A stretch of DNA of 64,000 nt from Shimia sp. R10_1 (GCF_017744095.1 NZ_JAGHQX010000013.1:1-64000), one strand, 5' to 3'; shown: positions 24,856-35,029, numbered from the stretch's first letter. Program-made: numbers and translations. The notes: generated from the letters alone by a model not told the origin.

Positions 24856-25680
24856 TCAGGCGTATTCAGGGGTCTTGCGACCGACTTCTGCGTCGGTGCG
24901 GTCCAGCGTCTCGATCTCGGTCGAGGTGGCCGCTTCGCTAAAGGTGGCATCTGCGCCGTAAATGTCGCGCGCCACACCGGTGGTCAGCTGCGCGGGCGTG
25001 CCGTCAAACACGATACGCCCGTCACGCATGCCAATCACCCGGTCACAATAGCGCCGGGCGGTGTCCAGCGTGTGCAGGTTGGCAATCACCATCCGGCCAT
25101 CTTCTTCGTGGATCTGGCGCAGCGACTGCATCACCACTTGTGCATTCATTGGATCGAGCGAGGCAATCGGCTCATCCGCCAGAATGATCTTTGGATCCTG
25201 CATCAGAGCACGGGCAATCGCCACGCGCTGCTGCTGGCCACCAGACAGCGCTTCGGCGCGTTTGGCCGCATGTTCGGCAATGCCGAGACGATCCAGAATA
25301 TCAATCGCGCGGTGGATGTCCTCATTGGGGAACAGATTGAACATCGTCGCCAGCGTGCTGCGACGGTTGAGCGTGCCATGCAGCACATTGCTCACCACAT
25401 CCATACGCGGCACGAGGTTGAACTGCTGAAAAATCATCGCGCATTCGCTCTGCCAGCGGCGCTTGTCTCCGTTTTTCAACGCGGTCACATCGGTGCCGTC
25501 AAAGATGATCTGCCCGCTGGTTTCCTCGGTCAGACGGTTCAGCATCCGCAGCAGGGTGGACTTACCCGCACCTGACCGCCCAATAATCCCGATCATCGCA
25601 GGCTTTTCGACAACGAAATTGGCCGCGTCGACAGCCACGTTTGGACCAAAGGCTTTGGTCAGTTTGTTCACTTGTAGCAC
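24856..25680 (-). CDS. phnC: Phosphonate ABC transporter ATP-binding protein PhnC
   Basis: A 274-residue importer ATPase with Walker [10 protein letters not shown], signature [15 protein letters not shown] and Walker [14 protein letters not shown]. The start codon is GTG with GGGGATA upstream. First gene of the phnCDEE importer, with a Pho-box-like triple repeat about 55-85 bp upstream. Phosphate and phosphite transporters of this family are similar, but context favours phosphonate. Confidence 0.95.
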   Translation of the reverse strand: MLQVNKLTKAFGPNVAVDAANFVVEKPAMIGIIGRSGAGKSTLLRMLNRLTEETSGQIIFDGTDVTALKNGDKRRWQSECAMIFQQFNLVPRMDVVSNVLHGTLNRRSTLATMFNLFPNEDIHRAIDILDRLGIAEHAAKRAEALSGGQQQRVAIARALMQDPKIILADEPIASLDPMNAQVVMQSLRQIHEEDGRMVIANLHTLDTARRYCDRVIGMRDGRIVFDGTPAQLTTGVARDIYGADATFSEAATSTEIETLDRTDAEVGRKTPEYA

Positions 25681-25734
25681 GGCTTATCCCCACCATTTGA
25701 TGGGCGCTGCCTACAGGCCGAATCCAAAGCTTAA

Positions 25735-25763
25735 TTGTCAGAACGGTGAAGTTTCTGTAACGG
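25735..25763 (-). promoter_or_regulatory. Pho-box-like triple repeat before phnC
   Basis: Read on the minus strand, three 7-base units are spaced exactly 11 bp apart: CCGTTAC, ACTTCAC and CTGACAA. They match the PhoB half-site CTGTCAC at 5, 4 and 5 of 7 positions. The rest of the 300-bp spacer up to the tRNA is AT-rich with no gene. PhoB control of phosphonate uptake under phosphate limitation would be expected. Confidence 0.45.
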
Positions 25764-25981
25764 CGCCGCGCGCAATTTTACGGTTTTGTAACCACGCAAA
25801 TTTTTTTGAGCCGCGTAAACCACCCAAAGATTGCGCCAAACACCTGCGTTTTCAGGGCGATGACCCCGCAAGCCAACCGCCGATAGGGTCTCCGCATTCC
25901 CGCGCTGAAAAAAGTCACATAAGAATGCCGATTTCTCTCTTGACCCCACCTCAGGAACACCCTAAATCGCACCTCACTTAC

Positions 25982-26058
25982 GGCGGTATAGCTCAGTTGG
26001 TTAGAGCAGCGGAATCATAATCCGCGTGTCCGGGGTTCAAGTCCCTGTACCGCCACCA
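25982..26058 (+). tRNA. tRNA with CAU anticodon, probably elongator tRNA-Met
   Basis: A 77-base cloverleaf: 7-bp acceptor stem GGCGGTA/TACCGCC, D arm GCTC...GAGC, anticodon stem GCGGA/TCCGC with loop ATCATAA (anticodon CAT), T arm containing GGTTCAAGTCC, and an encoded CCA end. The sequence resembles alphaproteobacterial elongator tRNA-Met. A lysidine-modified tRNA-Ile2 has the same anticodon and is the alternative. Confidence 0.93.
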
Positions 26059-26067
26059 AGAATTCCA

Positions 26068-26105
26068 GAAGCCCGGATGGATCGCCATCCGGGCTTCGCT
26101 TTTTG
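26068..26105 (+). terminator. Intrinsic terminator after the tRNA
   Basis: A 13-bp stem (GAAGCCCGGATGG / CCATCCGGGCTTC) with an ATCG loop runs into TTTTT, 10 bases after the tRNA CCA. Confidence 0.9.
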
Positions 26106-26155
26106 GGGTCCGTGAGTGGAAGTCTGCGCCCCCAACAGGTGCGGCTGGGCCGGCC

Positions 26156-26608
26156 CTACGCAGCCACCTCTTCCGCCACGACCTCTGCAAACTGGGTAAA
26201 GAACTTCGCCGACAGTTTCTTCGCCGTGCCTTGAATGAGCCGGCTGCCCAGCTGCGCGATCTTGCCGCCGACTTCTGCTTTGGCTTCATAGGTCAGAACG
26301 GTCTCATCACCGTCTTCCGTCAAGGTCACTTCGGCCCCGCCTTTGGCAAATCCCGCCGCGCCGCCTTTGCCTTCCCCTTTCAGGGTAAACCCGTCTGGCG
26401 CGCCGCTGGTGTCCAGAAACACCTCTCCAGCAAATTTGGCTTTCACCGGCCCGATCTTCAGCACCACTTTGGCCTCCAGATGCTCCGGCGTGTGCTGCTC
26501 CAGCTCTTCACACCCCGGAATGCACTGTTTCAGCACCTCAGGGTCATTCAGGGCCCGGTACACCACGTCACGTGGCGCCGCGATGCGGATTTCGTCTTTC
26601 AGTTCCAT
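26156..26608 (-). CDS. coxG: CoxG, SRPBCC-family CO dehydrogenase accessory protein
   Basis: A 150-residue protein of the CoxG/SRPBCC fold with ALNDPEVLKQCIPGCEEL near the N-terminus and VGGKIAQLGSRLIQGTAKKLSAKFFTQF near the C-terminus, both typical of CoxG. In Oligotropha it helps attach CO dehydrogenase to the membrane; recent work on homologues suggests quinone delivery. The C-terminal membrane anchor of longer CoxG proteins is absent. It is the last gene of the cox run. Confidence 0.92.
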   Translation of the reverse strand: MELKDEIRIAAPRDVVYRALNDPEVLKQCIPGCEELEQHTPEHLEAKVVLKIGPVKAKFAGEVFLDTSGAPDGFTLKGEGKGGAAGFAKGGAEVTLTEDGDETVLTYEAKAEVGGKIAQLGSRLIQGTAKKLSAKFFTQFAEVVAEEVAA

Positions 26609-26647
26609 TTGGTCTCTGCCTTTCCTCGTCTCATCAGATTTTCAATC

Positions 26648-26755
26648 TCAGCAACATTTGGGAAACACCCGAAGCGCCTCTTCGGCCGCTTCCTCCGGTG
26701 TCAGATCTTTGCGCGGTGCCCAAAAGGCCCGCCATTTCTCACGCAAGCTTTTCAT
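26648..26755 (-). CDS. Small protein overlapping the coxF end
   Basis: A 35-residue open frame beginning MKSLREKWRAFWAPRKDL and ending VFPKCC. Its ATG lies inside the last codons of coxF and is preceded by GGGAGGG at about 5 bases, a strong ribosome site. It ends about 40 bases before coxG. A basic, tryptophan-containing N-terminal half is followed by an acidic EEAAEE helix and a terminal Cys-Cys. I do not recognise a family. Position and ribosome site argue for translation. Confidence 0.55.
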   Translation of the reverse strand: MKSLREKWRAFWAPRKDLTPEEAAEEALRVFPKCC

Positions 26756-27509
26756 CGCTGCCCTCCCCCAGTTCCGCTTTGTCCGCCCGGCGCCACTGGA
26801 TGATCTCCGCCAAAATCGACAGCGCGATCTCATGGGGGTCCACAGCCCCGATATCGAGCCCCGCCGGGCTTTTCAGTCGCGCCACTTTGGCCTCCGCCAA
26901 CCCCGCCGCAATCAGCTTGTCACACAGCACCGCGGCTTTCTTGCGGCTCGCCACCATCGACACCCGCCGCGCTGGCGTCTCCAGCGCCGAGCGCAGCGCA
27001 TCGCTGTCCCGTTGCCCTTGGGAGGCGACCAGCACAAAATCACGTGCCTCGATCTGCCCCACACCTTCATCCCCACGACACACGCGAAACCCGGCCAGCG
27101 TGGCATGGGCCGCCACCGACTGCGCAATTGGTGTGTCGCCAAAAATCACCAGCCGCTGCGCCTGCTGATAGGGCTCAATCAGCACATCCACCGTGCCGCC
27201 AGACGGGCAGCCGCTCTTGAAGGTCTGAACCCCATCTGGATCCAGCAAGGACACCACTTTGTCAGAGGGTTTCACCCGGATCATCCGTGGGGTTGCGGCC
27301 ACCAGCGCGGCTACTGCGGCTTCTTTCACCGCGCGCTTCACGCAAGCCCCCCCCAGATGGCCAATGATTTCGCCATGCTCCGTCACCGCGGCCTTCGCCC
27401 CTGCTTTGGCAGAGGTCACATCAGCGGTACGCACCACAGTTGCGACACAAAACGGCGCTCCTTCTTCACGCAAGCGCGCCACCGTATCAAATATGTCAAA
27501 CGCCTCCAT
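26739..27509 (-). CDS. coxF: XdhC/CoxI family maturation protein, CoxF position
   Basis: A 256-residue protein of the XdhC-CoxI family. The N-terminal domain includes GEIIGHLGGACVKRAV and SGCPSGGTVDVLIEP, and a C-terminal Rossmann half contains LVIFGDTPIAQSV. Such proteins bind molybdenum cofactor and help insert or sulfurate it in the large subunit. GGGAGGAG lies 3-5 bases before the ATG at 27509, so I reject the ATG at 27530. By gene order (coxD-E-F-G) it corresponds to coxF. Confidence 0.9.
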   Translation of the reverse strand: MEAFDIFDTVARLREEGAPFCVATVVRTADVTSAKAGAKAAVTEHGEIIGHLGGACVKRAVKEAAVAALVAATPRMIRVKPSDKVVSLLDPDGVQTFKSGCPSGGTVDVLIEPYQQAQRLVIFGDTPIAQSVAAHATLAGFRVCRGDEGVGQIEARDFVLVASQGQRDSDALRSALETPARRVSMVASRKKAAVLCDKLIAAGLAEAKVARLKSPAGLDIGAVDPHEIALSILAEIIQWRRADKAELGEGSDEKLA

Positions 27510-27536
27510 GCGCTCCTCCCTCAAAGCCACGCCGTT

Positions 27537-28727
27537 TCATAAGCGGGCAAACTCGTGCTCAAGCGCCCCCAGCGCCTCAAGCGTGTTCGCCGGCAGATGT
27601 GCATCCAGATAGGGCAGCGCCGCCTGCATGCTTGCCGCCACTGGCGCATAGTCCCGCCAGCCTTTCAGCGGGTTCAGCCAGACAATCCGCCGCGCCTTTT
27701 TCCTCAGTTTGGCCAAAGCCGCGCCCAGCGCCTCCGGATCAGAGGTGCAATAGCCATCCGACAGAATGATCACGACCGTCCGCCCATTCAGAGCCCGCGC
27801 GCCATAACCATTCAGGAAACGCTCCAGCGATCCGGAAATATCCGTCCCCCCGCCAAAGCCTTCCGCCATCAGCGACAGCCGCGAGGCCGCCCGCAGCGTG
27901 TCATGATCGCGCATCGCATCCGTGACCCGCATCAGCCGCGTGTGAAACAGATAGGCATCGGTGCGCGTCTCACTGCTCACCAGCCCTTTGAGAAAGGCCA
28001 AAAACACCCGCGCATAAACCGTCATCGACCCGCTCACATCACACAGCGCGACAATCTGCATCGGTCTTGGTGGCCGCGCCCGCCGATGCAGCTCCATCGG
28101 CTCGCCACCACGTGCCAGCGACGCCCGCTGAATGCGCCGCATGTCGAGCTGCGGGCCGCGCAGCGCCTGCTTGCGCCGCCGTGAGCGCCGATCCCGTATC
28201 ACGCGCGCAATCCGCACCGTCGCCGCTTCGGCGCGACGCAGGCTGTCCTCATCCATCAACTCCCGCAGATCCCGCCGGGTCAGGTTGTCTGTCTCAGTCG
28301 CAATCAGCCGCCCATCGGTGCCTTCTGCCTCACCGTCCCCGCCATCCGGGGCCAAGGCCTCTTCAGCACTCTCTACGCCACCTTCAGCACTCTCGCCAAA
28401 ATGCGTCTGCCACAACAAGGGCCGCGCCGCCTGCACCTTCACATGATCGCTTTTTGCCGCCCCTTGCTTCTGTTTGCCTGCGTTGAACCAATAGGCATCA
28501 AACAGGTCGTCAAACTTGCGCCAGCTCTCAGCATCCCCAGACAACAGAACACAAAGCGCTTCACGCGCCTGCGCTACATCCGTCGCCTCCACCGCCGCCA
28601 AAGCGGCCAGCGCACCGCCGGTTTCCGCCACCCCCACTGGCAGGCCATTCATACGCAAATGCGCCATGAACCCCGCCATGCGGTCGGCCAAACCTTCGGC
28701 ACGGGAGGGAAACCGCGTCACCTGCAT
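27537..28727 (-). CDS. coxE: VWA-domain protein CoxE
   Basis: A 396-residue protein. The C-terminal von Willebrand A domain carries a MIDAS-type DVSGSM (about residue 228), with TDISGSLERF and IILSDG further on. The N-terminal half is rich in acidic and charged residues. With the MoxR ATPase CoxD it is thought to act as a chaperone pair that assembles the copper-sulfur-molybdenum centre. Its start overlaps the coxD stop by one base. Confidence 0.93.
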   Translation of the reverse strand: MQVTRFPSRAEGLADRMAGFMAHLRMNGLPVGVAETGGALAALAAVEATDVAQAREALCVLLSGDAESWRKFDDLFDAYWFNAGKQKQGAAKSDHVKVQAARPLLWQTHFGESAEGGVESAEEALAPDGGDGEAEGTDGRLIATETDNLTRRDLRELMDEDSLRRAEAATVRIARVIRDRRSRRRKQALRGPQLDMRRIQRASLARGGEPMELHRRARPPRPMQIVALCDVSGSMTVYARVFLAFLKGLVSSETRTDAYLFHTRLMRVTDAMRDHDTLRAASRLSLMAEGFGGGTDISGSLERFLNGYGARALNGRTVVIILSDGYCTSDPEALGAALAKLRKKARRIVWLNPLKGWRDYAPVAASMQAALPYLDAHLPANTLEALGALEHEFARL

Positions 28728-29593
28728 CAGGCGACCTTTCCAATCAGCCGGTCCATCACTTCTCGCGGAGCCGCATCATAATCTGCCGCAGTCTTCAGCA
28801 GACACACCAGTGTCGCTTGCACCGCCTCCGGGCTCTGCGCCAAATCATTGACCCCCAGCCCAGCCAACGCCGCCGCCCAGTCCAGCATCTCCGCCACACC
28901 CGGCGCCTTCTCCAGCTCCTCACGGCGCAAATCCTGCACCACACCCACAATCTGACGCGCCAACAGACCTTCCATCTCCGGCATCCGCGTGCGCAAGATC
29001 GCCAGCTCGGTCTCCCGATCAGGGTATTCCACATAGGCATAAAGACACCGCCGCCGCAGCGCGTCTGAAAGCTCCCGCGTGCCATTGGCGGTCAAAATCA
29101 CCATTGGCCGCGTGACCGCCTCAACGGTTCCCACCTCCGGAATGGTGATCTGGAAATCAGACAGCACCTCCAACAGATAAGCCTCGAATTCCTCATCCGC
29201 CCGATCGATCTCATCAATCAGCAGTACCGGCGGCTGCTCCTGTGTGATCGCTTCCAGAAGCGGGCGTTTCAGCAGGTAGTCTTCCCCAAACAGCGCCGCT
29301 TCCGCCATGCCGCCCTGCGCCTCAGACGCGCGGATCGCCAACAGCTGCCGCTGATAGTTCCACTCATAAATCGCGTGGCTCGCGTCCAAGCCCTCATAAC
29401 ACTGCAGGCGGATCAACTTGGTCTCATGCACCGCCGCCATTGCCTTGGCGACCTCGGTCTTGCCAACCCCCGCAGGCCCCTCAAGCAGCAAGGGCCGCCC
29501 CAGGGTCTCCGCCAGATGCAACGCCATCGCAAGGCGCGCATCCGCCACATAGCCCTCTTCCGCCAAGGCAGATTGCACATCGTTCACGCTCAT
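28727..29593 (-). CDS. coxD: MoxR-family AAA+ ATPase CoxD
   Basis: A 288-residue AAA+ ATPase with Walker A GPAGVGKTE (about residue 39), Walker B VLLIDEIDRAD and sensor 1 ILTANGTREL. The family partner of CoxE. In Oligotropha CoxD partly unfolds apo-CO dehydrogenase so that sulfur and copper can be added. The 80-base gap from coxL holds a copy of the dispersed ATATTT element. Confidence 0.94.
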   Translation of the reverse strand: MSVNDVQSALAEEGYVADARLAMALHLAETLGRPLLLEGPAGVGKTEVAKAMAAVHETKLIRLQCYEGLDASHAIYEWNYQRQLLAIRASEAQGGMAEAALFGEDYLLKRPLLEAITQEQPPVLLIDEIDRADEEFEAYLLEVLSDFQITIPEVGTVEAVTRPMVILTANGTRELSDALRRRCLYAYVEYPDRETELAILRTRMPEMEGLLARQIVGVVQDLRREELEKAPGVAEMLDWAAALAGLGVNDLAQSPEAVQATLVCLLKTAADYDAAPREVMDRLIGKVA

Positions 29594-29610
29594 CGCGCGC
29601 CCCTCACCTT

Positions 29611-29660
29611 CTTATTCTCAAAATATCCCCGCCGGAGGCCCCCGCCCGCAACGCGGGCGA
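29611..29660 (-). repeat. Dispersed ATATTT element, copy between coxL and coxD
   Basis: On the minus strand a 7-bp hairpin (CGCCCGC GTT GCGGGCG) is followed by GGCCTCCGGCGGGGATATTT and a purine-rich tail ending 18 bases before coxD. The left half, GCCTCCGGCGGGGATATTTT, is identical to the plus copy at 21507. Confidence 0.65.
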
Positions 29661-29673
29661 GGTCATAAGCGGC

Positions 29674-32099
29674 TCAGCCATGCAAGCCCAGCTCATTGGC
29701 GGTCTTCCAGATCCGCCAGTGATCATGCGGCATATTGGTCTGGGTCAACCCAAAGGCGCGGAAGGCATCATGCACCGCATTGGAGAAACAGGGCACACCA
29801 CCCACATGCGGGCTCTCGCCCACGCCCTTCGCACCAATCGGATGATGCGGGCTTGGGGTCACTGTGTAGTCTGTTTCATAGTTGGGCACTTCCCAGGATG
29901 TGGGCAGGAAGAAATCCATCAAGGTGCCGGTCTTCACATTACCCATCTCGTCATAGGCAATCTCCTGCCCCAGCGCCACGGCCAGCGCCTCAGTCAGGCC
30001 ACCATGGATCTGCCCTTCGATGATCATCGGGTTGATCCGCGTGCCACAGTCATCCAGCGCATAGAAACGGCGGATCTCCGGCACACCGGTGTCCACGTCA
30101 ATGTCCATCACACAGACATAGGCACCAAACGGATAGGTCATATTGGGCGGGTCATAATAGCTCACCGCCTCAAGCCCCGGCTCAATCCCCGGAATGGCCT
30201 GATTATAGGCGGCAAAGGCGATCTCTTTCATCGTCTTGAACCGTTCCGGCGCACCTTTGACCACAAAACGATCCACGTCAAATTCGACGTCATCGTCATG
30301 CACCTCAAGCAAATAGGCCGCAATCATCTGCGCCTTCGCACGGATCTTGCGCCCAGCCATCGCCGTGGCCGCCCCCGCCACCGGGGTAGAGCGTGACCCA
30401 TAGGTGCCAAGCCCATAAGGGGCTGTGTCTGTATCGCCTTCCTCAATGGTGATGCTGTCCGCAGGCAGGCCAATCTCGGTTGCAAGGATCTGCGCAAATG
30501 TGGTCGCATGCCCCTGCCCCTGACTGATCGTACCCAGCCGCGCAATCGCAGAGCCTGTCGGGTGAATGCGGATCTCACAGCTGTCAAACATGCCCAGCCC
30601 AAGGATATCGCAATTCTTCACAGGCCCCGCGCCGACAATCTCGGTAAAGAAGGTCAGGCCAATGCCCATCAGGCTGCGGGTCTTGCCGGCTTTGAAATCC
30701 TCAATCCGCTGCGCCTGCTCGGCGCGCAGACCTTGGTAATCCACAGCCTCCATCGCCTTGTCCCAGGCGGTGTGATAATCCCCGCTGTCATATTCCCAGC
30801 CAAGGGCCGACTGATAGGGGAACTGCTCTTTCTTGATGAAGTTGATCCGGCGCAGCTCGGCGGCATCCATGTTCAGCTTGATCGCCAGAACCTCAATCAT
30901 CCGCTCGATGAAGTAGACCGCCTCCGTCACGCGGAAGGAACAGCGATAGCTCACCCCACCCGGCGCTTTGTTGGTATAAACCCCATCCACAGCCAGATAG
31001 GCTGTCGGAATGTCATAAGAGCCGGTGCAGATGTTCATGAACCCAGCCGGGAATTTGGTCGGATCAGCGCAGGCGTCAAAGCCGCCGTGATCTGCGGTCA
31101 CATGACAGTGCAGCCCGGTGATCTTGCCCTCTTTGGTGGCGGAAATCTTGCCGCTCATCCAATAGTCCCGCGCGAAAGCCGTGGTCATCAGATTTTCCAT
31201 GCGGTCTTCGACCCATTTCACCGGCCGCCCGGTGACAATGGAGGCCACAACCGAACAGACATAGCCCGAATACGCGCCCACTTTGTTGCCAAAGCCGCCG
31301 CCGATATCGGGGCTGATCACCCGGATATTGTGCTCCTCAATGCCGGAAATCAGCGACACCACGGTGCGGATCGCATGGGGGGCCTGAAACGTGCCCCAAA
31401 GTGTGAGCTTGCCGGTCACCTTGTCCATTGAGGCCACAGAGCCGCAGGTTTCCAGCGGGCAGGGATGCGTGCGGTGGTAATACATGGTCTCTTCCGCAAC
31501 CACTTCCGCCTCCGCCATCACCGCGTCTGTTGCCGCCTCATCACCCTGCTCCCAGGTGAAGATGTGGTTGGGGTGATTGCGCGGCCCATGCGCGCCATCA
31601 GTGGCCTTGCCGTTTTCATCCACGGTGTCTTCGCGCAGCACCACATCGGATTTCAGCGCCTCAAACGGATCCACGATGACAGGAAGCTCTTCATATTCGA
31701 CTTCCACCAGTTCCACCGCATCCGCCGCCGCGTAGCGATCTTCCGCCACCACAAAGGCCACTTCTTGGCCTTGAAACAGCACTTTACCATCGGCCAGCAC
31801 CATCTGCTTGTCACCGGCCAAAGTCGGCATCCAGTGCAAACCAAGCGGCTCCAGATCCGCCGCGGTGATCACAGCCACCACACCGGGCACCTTCATGGCC
31901 TCTTCCGCGTTGATGCTCACCACCCGCGCATGGGCATAGGGCGAGCGCACAAAGTCGCCAAACAACATGCCATCAAGCTTGATGTCATCCACATAGTTGC
32001 CGCGCCCTTGGGTAAAGCGCACATCTTCCACGCGTTTGCGGGCACAGCCCATGCCTTTCAGATTGGCAGCGCGTTCTTCGGGGGTCGGTGTCATGTCAT

Positions 32100-32103
<4 letters not shown>
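29674..32103 (-). CDS. coxL: Aerobic CO dehydrogenase large subunit, form I
   Basis: With the ATG at 32103 the protein is 809 residues, the same length as Oligotropha CoxL. The active-site loop SYRCSFR occupies residues 385-391, placing the copper-ligating Cys at 388, as in the characterised enzyme. The base Glu763 is present in [10 protein letters not shown]. The form I consensus is AYxCSFR, so Ala385 is Ser here. Further molybdopterin contacts lie in GGGFGNKVG and QGQGHATTF. The longer open frame upstream overlaps coxS and is rejected. The enzyme oxidises CO to CO2 and passes electrons via CoxS and CoxM. Confidence 0.97.
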
Positions 32104-32594
<491 letters not shown>

Positions 32595-32605
32595 GATGTC
32601 CCCCC

Positions 32606-33439
32606 TCAGCTTGCACGGCTCTGAGCACGCGCAATCGCGCGGCGCAGGATCACGGCAGCCACATGTTTCTTGAATTCAATCGGGCCGCGGTTGTCCGCCA
32701 CCGGATCAATCGCGCCCATCATCGCGCTGACACAGCCGTCAACATCCCCCGCCGCCAGCGCCGCGCCAGCCTCCTCAGACCAGATCGGCGTGTCCGCAAG
32801 GTTGGTCATCGCCACCGACGCCGTACCGCCACCAATCATCACAGCCGCCGCCGCCGTGGCATAATCGCCAATTTTGCGCTTCTGCTTTTCATAGGCATAA
32901 CCGGTGCCGCCTGCGGGCACAGGAATGGAGATCCGTGTCAGGATCTCCTCATCATCACGCGCAGTGAAATAGGCCGCCTCATAGAACTCGCGTGCCGCAA
33001 CGGTGCGCCCCCCATCTGGCCCGCTCAACTCAAAATGTGCGTTCAGGCATTGCATCAACCCCGGCATGTCATTGCCCGGATCGCCGTTGGCGACATTGCC
33101 GCCCACCGTGCCCATGTAGCGCACCTGCGGATCCGCAATCAAAAGCGCCGCCTCTTTGATCAACGGCACGGCGTTTGACAGCCCCTCATGTGTGATCAGC
33201 TCATGCTGCGTCACCATCGCCCCGATCGTCACCACATCGCTGCCAATCTCAATGCCCTTCAAGGCATCAATATCCTGCAGATCAATCAGGTGGCCCATGT
33301 CGGCCATGCGCAGTTTCATCATCGGGATCAGGCTGTGCCCGCCCGCGATCACCCGCGCCTCATCTCCATGTTCCTGTAAAATCGACACTGCGCCGGCAAT
33401 GTCAGACGGCCGGTGGTATTCGAACCCCGCTGGTATCAT
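32606..33439 (-). CDS. coxM: CO dehydrogenase FAD-binding medium subunit
   Basis: A 277-residue subunit with the FAD motifs [15 protein letters not shown] (residues 32-46) and [14 protein letters not shown] (about 109). It is the first gene of coxMSLDEFG. GGGAGGA stands before the ATG. Its promoter region contains a 20-bp direct repeat described separately. Confidence 0.96.
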   Translation of the reverse strand: MIPAGFEYHRPSDIAGAVSILQEHGDEARVIAGGHSLIPMMKLRMADMGHLIDLQDIDALKGIEIGSDVVTIGAMVTQHELITHEGLSNAVPLIKEAALLIADPQVRYMGTVGGNVANGDPGNDMPGLMQCLNAHFELSGPDGGRTVAAREFYEAAYFTARDDEEILTRISIPVPAGGTGYAYEKQKRKIGDYATAAAAVMIGGGTASVAMTNLADTPIWSEEAGAALAAGDVDGCVSAMMGAIDPVADNRGPIEFKKHVAAVILRRAIARAQSRAS

Positions 33440-33540
33440 CTGGCTTGTCCTCCCTCACCCGCACAACGCAGGTTTCAAACACCAGTCCGCCAGCCAACTC
33501 CCAACGAGGCGAGCCTTTAAAAACAGGCCACGCCGTTCGT

Positions 33541-33580
33541 TGCACGAAATGCGAATAGGCTGCACGAGTTGCGAAATGCG
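33541..33580. promoter_or_regulatory. Direct repeat in the coxM promoter, candidate LytTR site
   Basis: TGCACGAAATGCGAATAGGC (33541-33560) is repeated as TGCACGAGTTGCGAAATGCG (33561-33580). TGCACGA and TGCGAA are conserved in both, at an exact 20-bp period. LytTR regulators bind direct repeats about two helical turns apart. The repeat lies about 100-140 bp upstream of coxM, just past the 3' end of the MHYT-LytTR gene. The rest of the 350-bp spacer (33440-33789) shows no gene; a TATAAT lies at 33705-33710. Confidence 0.45.
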
Positions 33581-33789
33581 GCAATTTCACCAAGACTCAC
33601 GTTCAGTCAGGCCAACGAAAACAGACACCTGTTCGCACGCCTTTGTTGCCATAAAATCCGACGCAGCCGCCTGCTGAACAGGCGCCATGGAACAAGTATA
33701 GGGGTATAATCACCCAGCTCAGTCTGAATGCTGTAAATCGGACGTCACTGTGCAAGAAAGGACGCAGGCCCTGCGCGATCAGCGCGTTC

Positions 33790-34899
33790 TCAAAGCCCCA
33801 GTGTCTCGCGCAACGCCGCCATACGCGACCGGCTCACAGGCACCTTGGGCAGGCTCTCCACCGCATCAAAATAGAGCGTTCCATTGTCTTTGTTGCGCTC
33901 AAAACTGCTCACATGCGCCGGATTGATCAGATAGCTCCGGTGCGCCCGTAAAAACCCGCTTGCCTCCAGCCGGTTGTCTGCCTCCGTGATCGACCAGGGG
34001 CAAAACAGCTTCTCCGCGTCCAGATAGAGCACCGTATAGTGCCCCTCCGCGCGTATGGCCGCAATCTGCATAGGTTCGGCAAAAAACGTCTGACCTTCGC
34101 GTTCAAACGGCACCCCAGCAGAGGCCACCACCGGCCGCACGGCCGTCTCTGGCTCGCTGCTGACAGGCGCGAGGTCAATTTCCTCCACCTCCTGAGGCAG
34201 CACAAAGGTGATGCTGGTCAGCATAAAGGCCCCGCAAATCAGAAACACAGCAAAGGTCACCCCCATGGCCATCACATAGTTGTCCAGCGCGGCCCCCTGC
34301 ACGCCACCGGCCCCTGTGACCTCAAAACTGGTCATCGCAACCGCCCCGTAGTGCAAAGAGAAAAGCGCAATGCCAAATCCCAGCGTGCCAAGCACCGTGC
34401 TGCGCTGTGTCCGCTCCGAATATGCAACCCAGACCACCACAATCCACAACAGCACAGACGCCCCCGTCGGGATCACAATATCCAGCACATCATAAATCGG
34501 CCGACAGACCTGCATCCCCGCCATACCGATGTAATGCATCGCCATCACACCAATCCCGAGTATGCTCCCCGCACTGATCAAAATCTGTGGCGTGCGTTCA
34601 CGGAAATGCAGCAACAACAGCGCAATCCCAGTCACCAGAATCGCCACCAGCACCGAAATCATCGTGATCAGCGCGTCATAGAAAAACATCACCGGCAGCT
34701 GCAAACCGAGCATGCCAATAAAATGCACCGACCAGACGCCGCCCCCCAAAACGACCGACGACAGAGCCACAACAATTTTGCGACGCGTGCTCGGCAGTGC
34801 GCTCGCACCACGCGTCAAGGAAAAGCCTGTGAACCCCGCCATCAGCGCCACCGCAAGAGACAAAGCCACAAGCACAGGGTTGTGCGAAACCTCCAACAC
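33790..34899 (-). CDS. MHYT-LytTR membrane regulator, CoxC/CoxH type
   Basis: With the GTG start at 34899 (GGGGAGGA upstream) the protein is 369 residues and begins LEVSHNPVLVALSLAVALMAG. About seven membrane helices carry three MHYT-type motifs (VHFIGM, MHYIGM and LHYGAV), proposed to bind a metal and sense diatomic gases. The C-terminal ~100 residues form a LytTR DNA-binding domain (AIRAEGHYTVLYLD, FLRAHRSYLINPAHV). CoxC and CoxH of Oligotropha share this architecture. It precedes coxM on the same strand, so it is a likely CO-responsive activator. An ATG at 34983 would add 28 residues. Confidence 0.88.
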   Translation of the reverse strand: MLEVSHNPVLVALSLAVALMAGFTGFSLTRGASALPSTRRKIVVALSSVVLGGGVWSVHFIGMLGLQLPVMFFYDALITMISVLVAILVTGIALLLLHFRERTPQILISAGSILGIGVMAMHYIGMAGMQVCRPIYDVLDIVIPTGASVLLWIVVVWVAYSERTQRSTVLGTLGFGIALFSLHYGAVAMTSFEVTGAGGVQGAALDNYVMAMGVTFAVFLICGAFMLTSITFVLPQEVEEIDLAPVSSEPETAVRPVVASAGVPFEREGQTFFAEPMQIAAIRAEGHYTVLYLDAEKLFCPWSITEADNRLEASGFLRAHRSYLINPAHVSSFERNKDNGTLYFDAVESLPKVPVSRSRMAALRETLGL

Positions 34900-35029
34900 G
34901 CCTGTGATCCTCCCCTGATCGCTGCCGTTTGGTTGCTGGGGGAACGCTAACAAATGCCTCATGCAAAGGCAATTTTCTCTCACACTTTTATGGTCTTAGC
35001 TGCGGTGCGCCACAGGAAGCCCACAACAA

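Noticed and set aside
25982-26058. tRNA as an integration site
   Set aside because: No integrase, no repeat of the tRNA 3' end and no composition shift are seen in the flanking 10 kb.
33705-33710. TATAAT as a plus-strand promoter
   Set aside because: No -35 at proper spacing and both neighbouring genes are on the minus strand, so there is nothing clear for it to drive.
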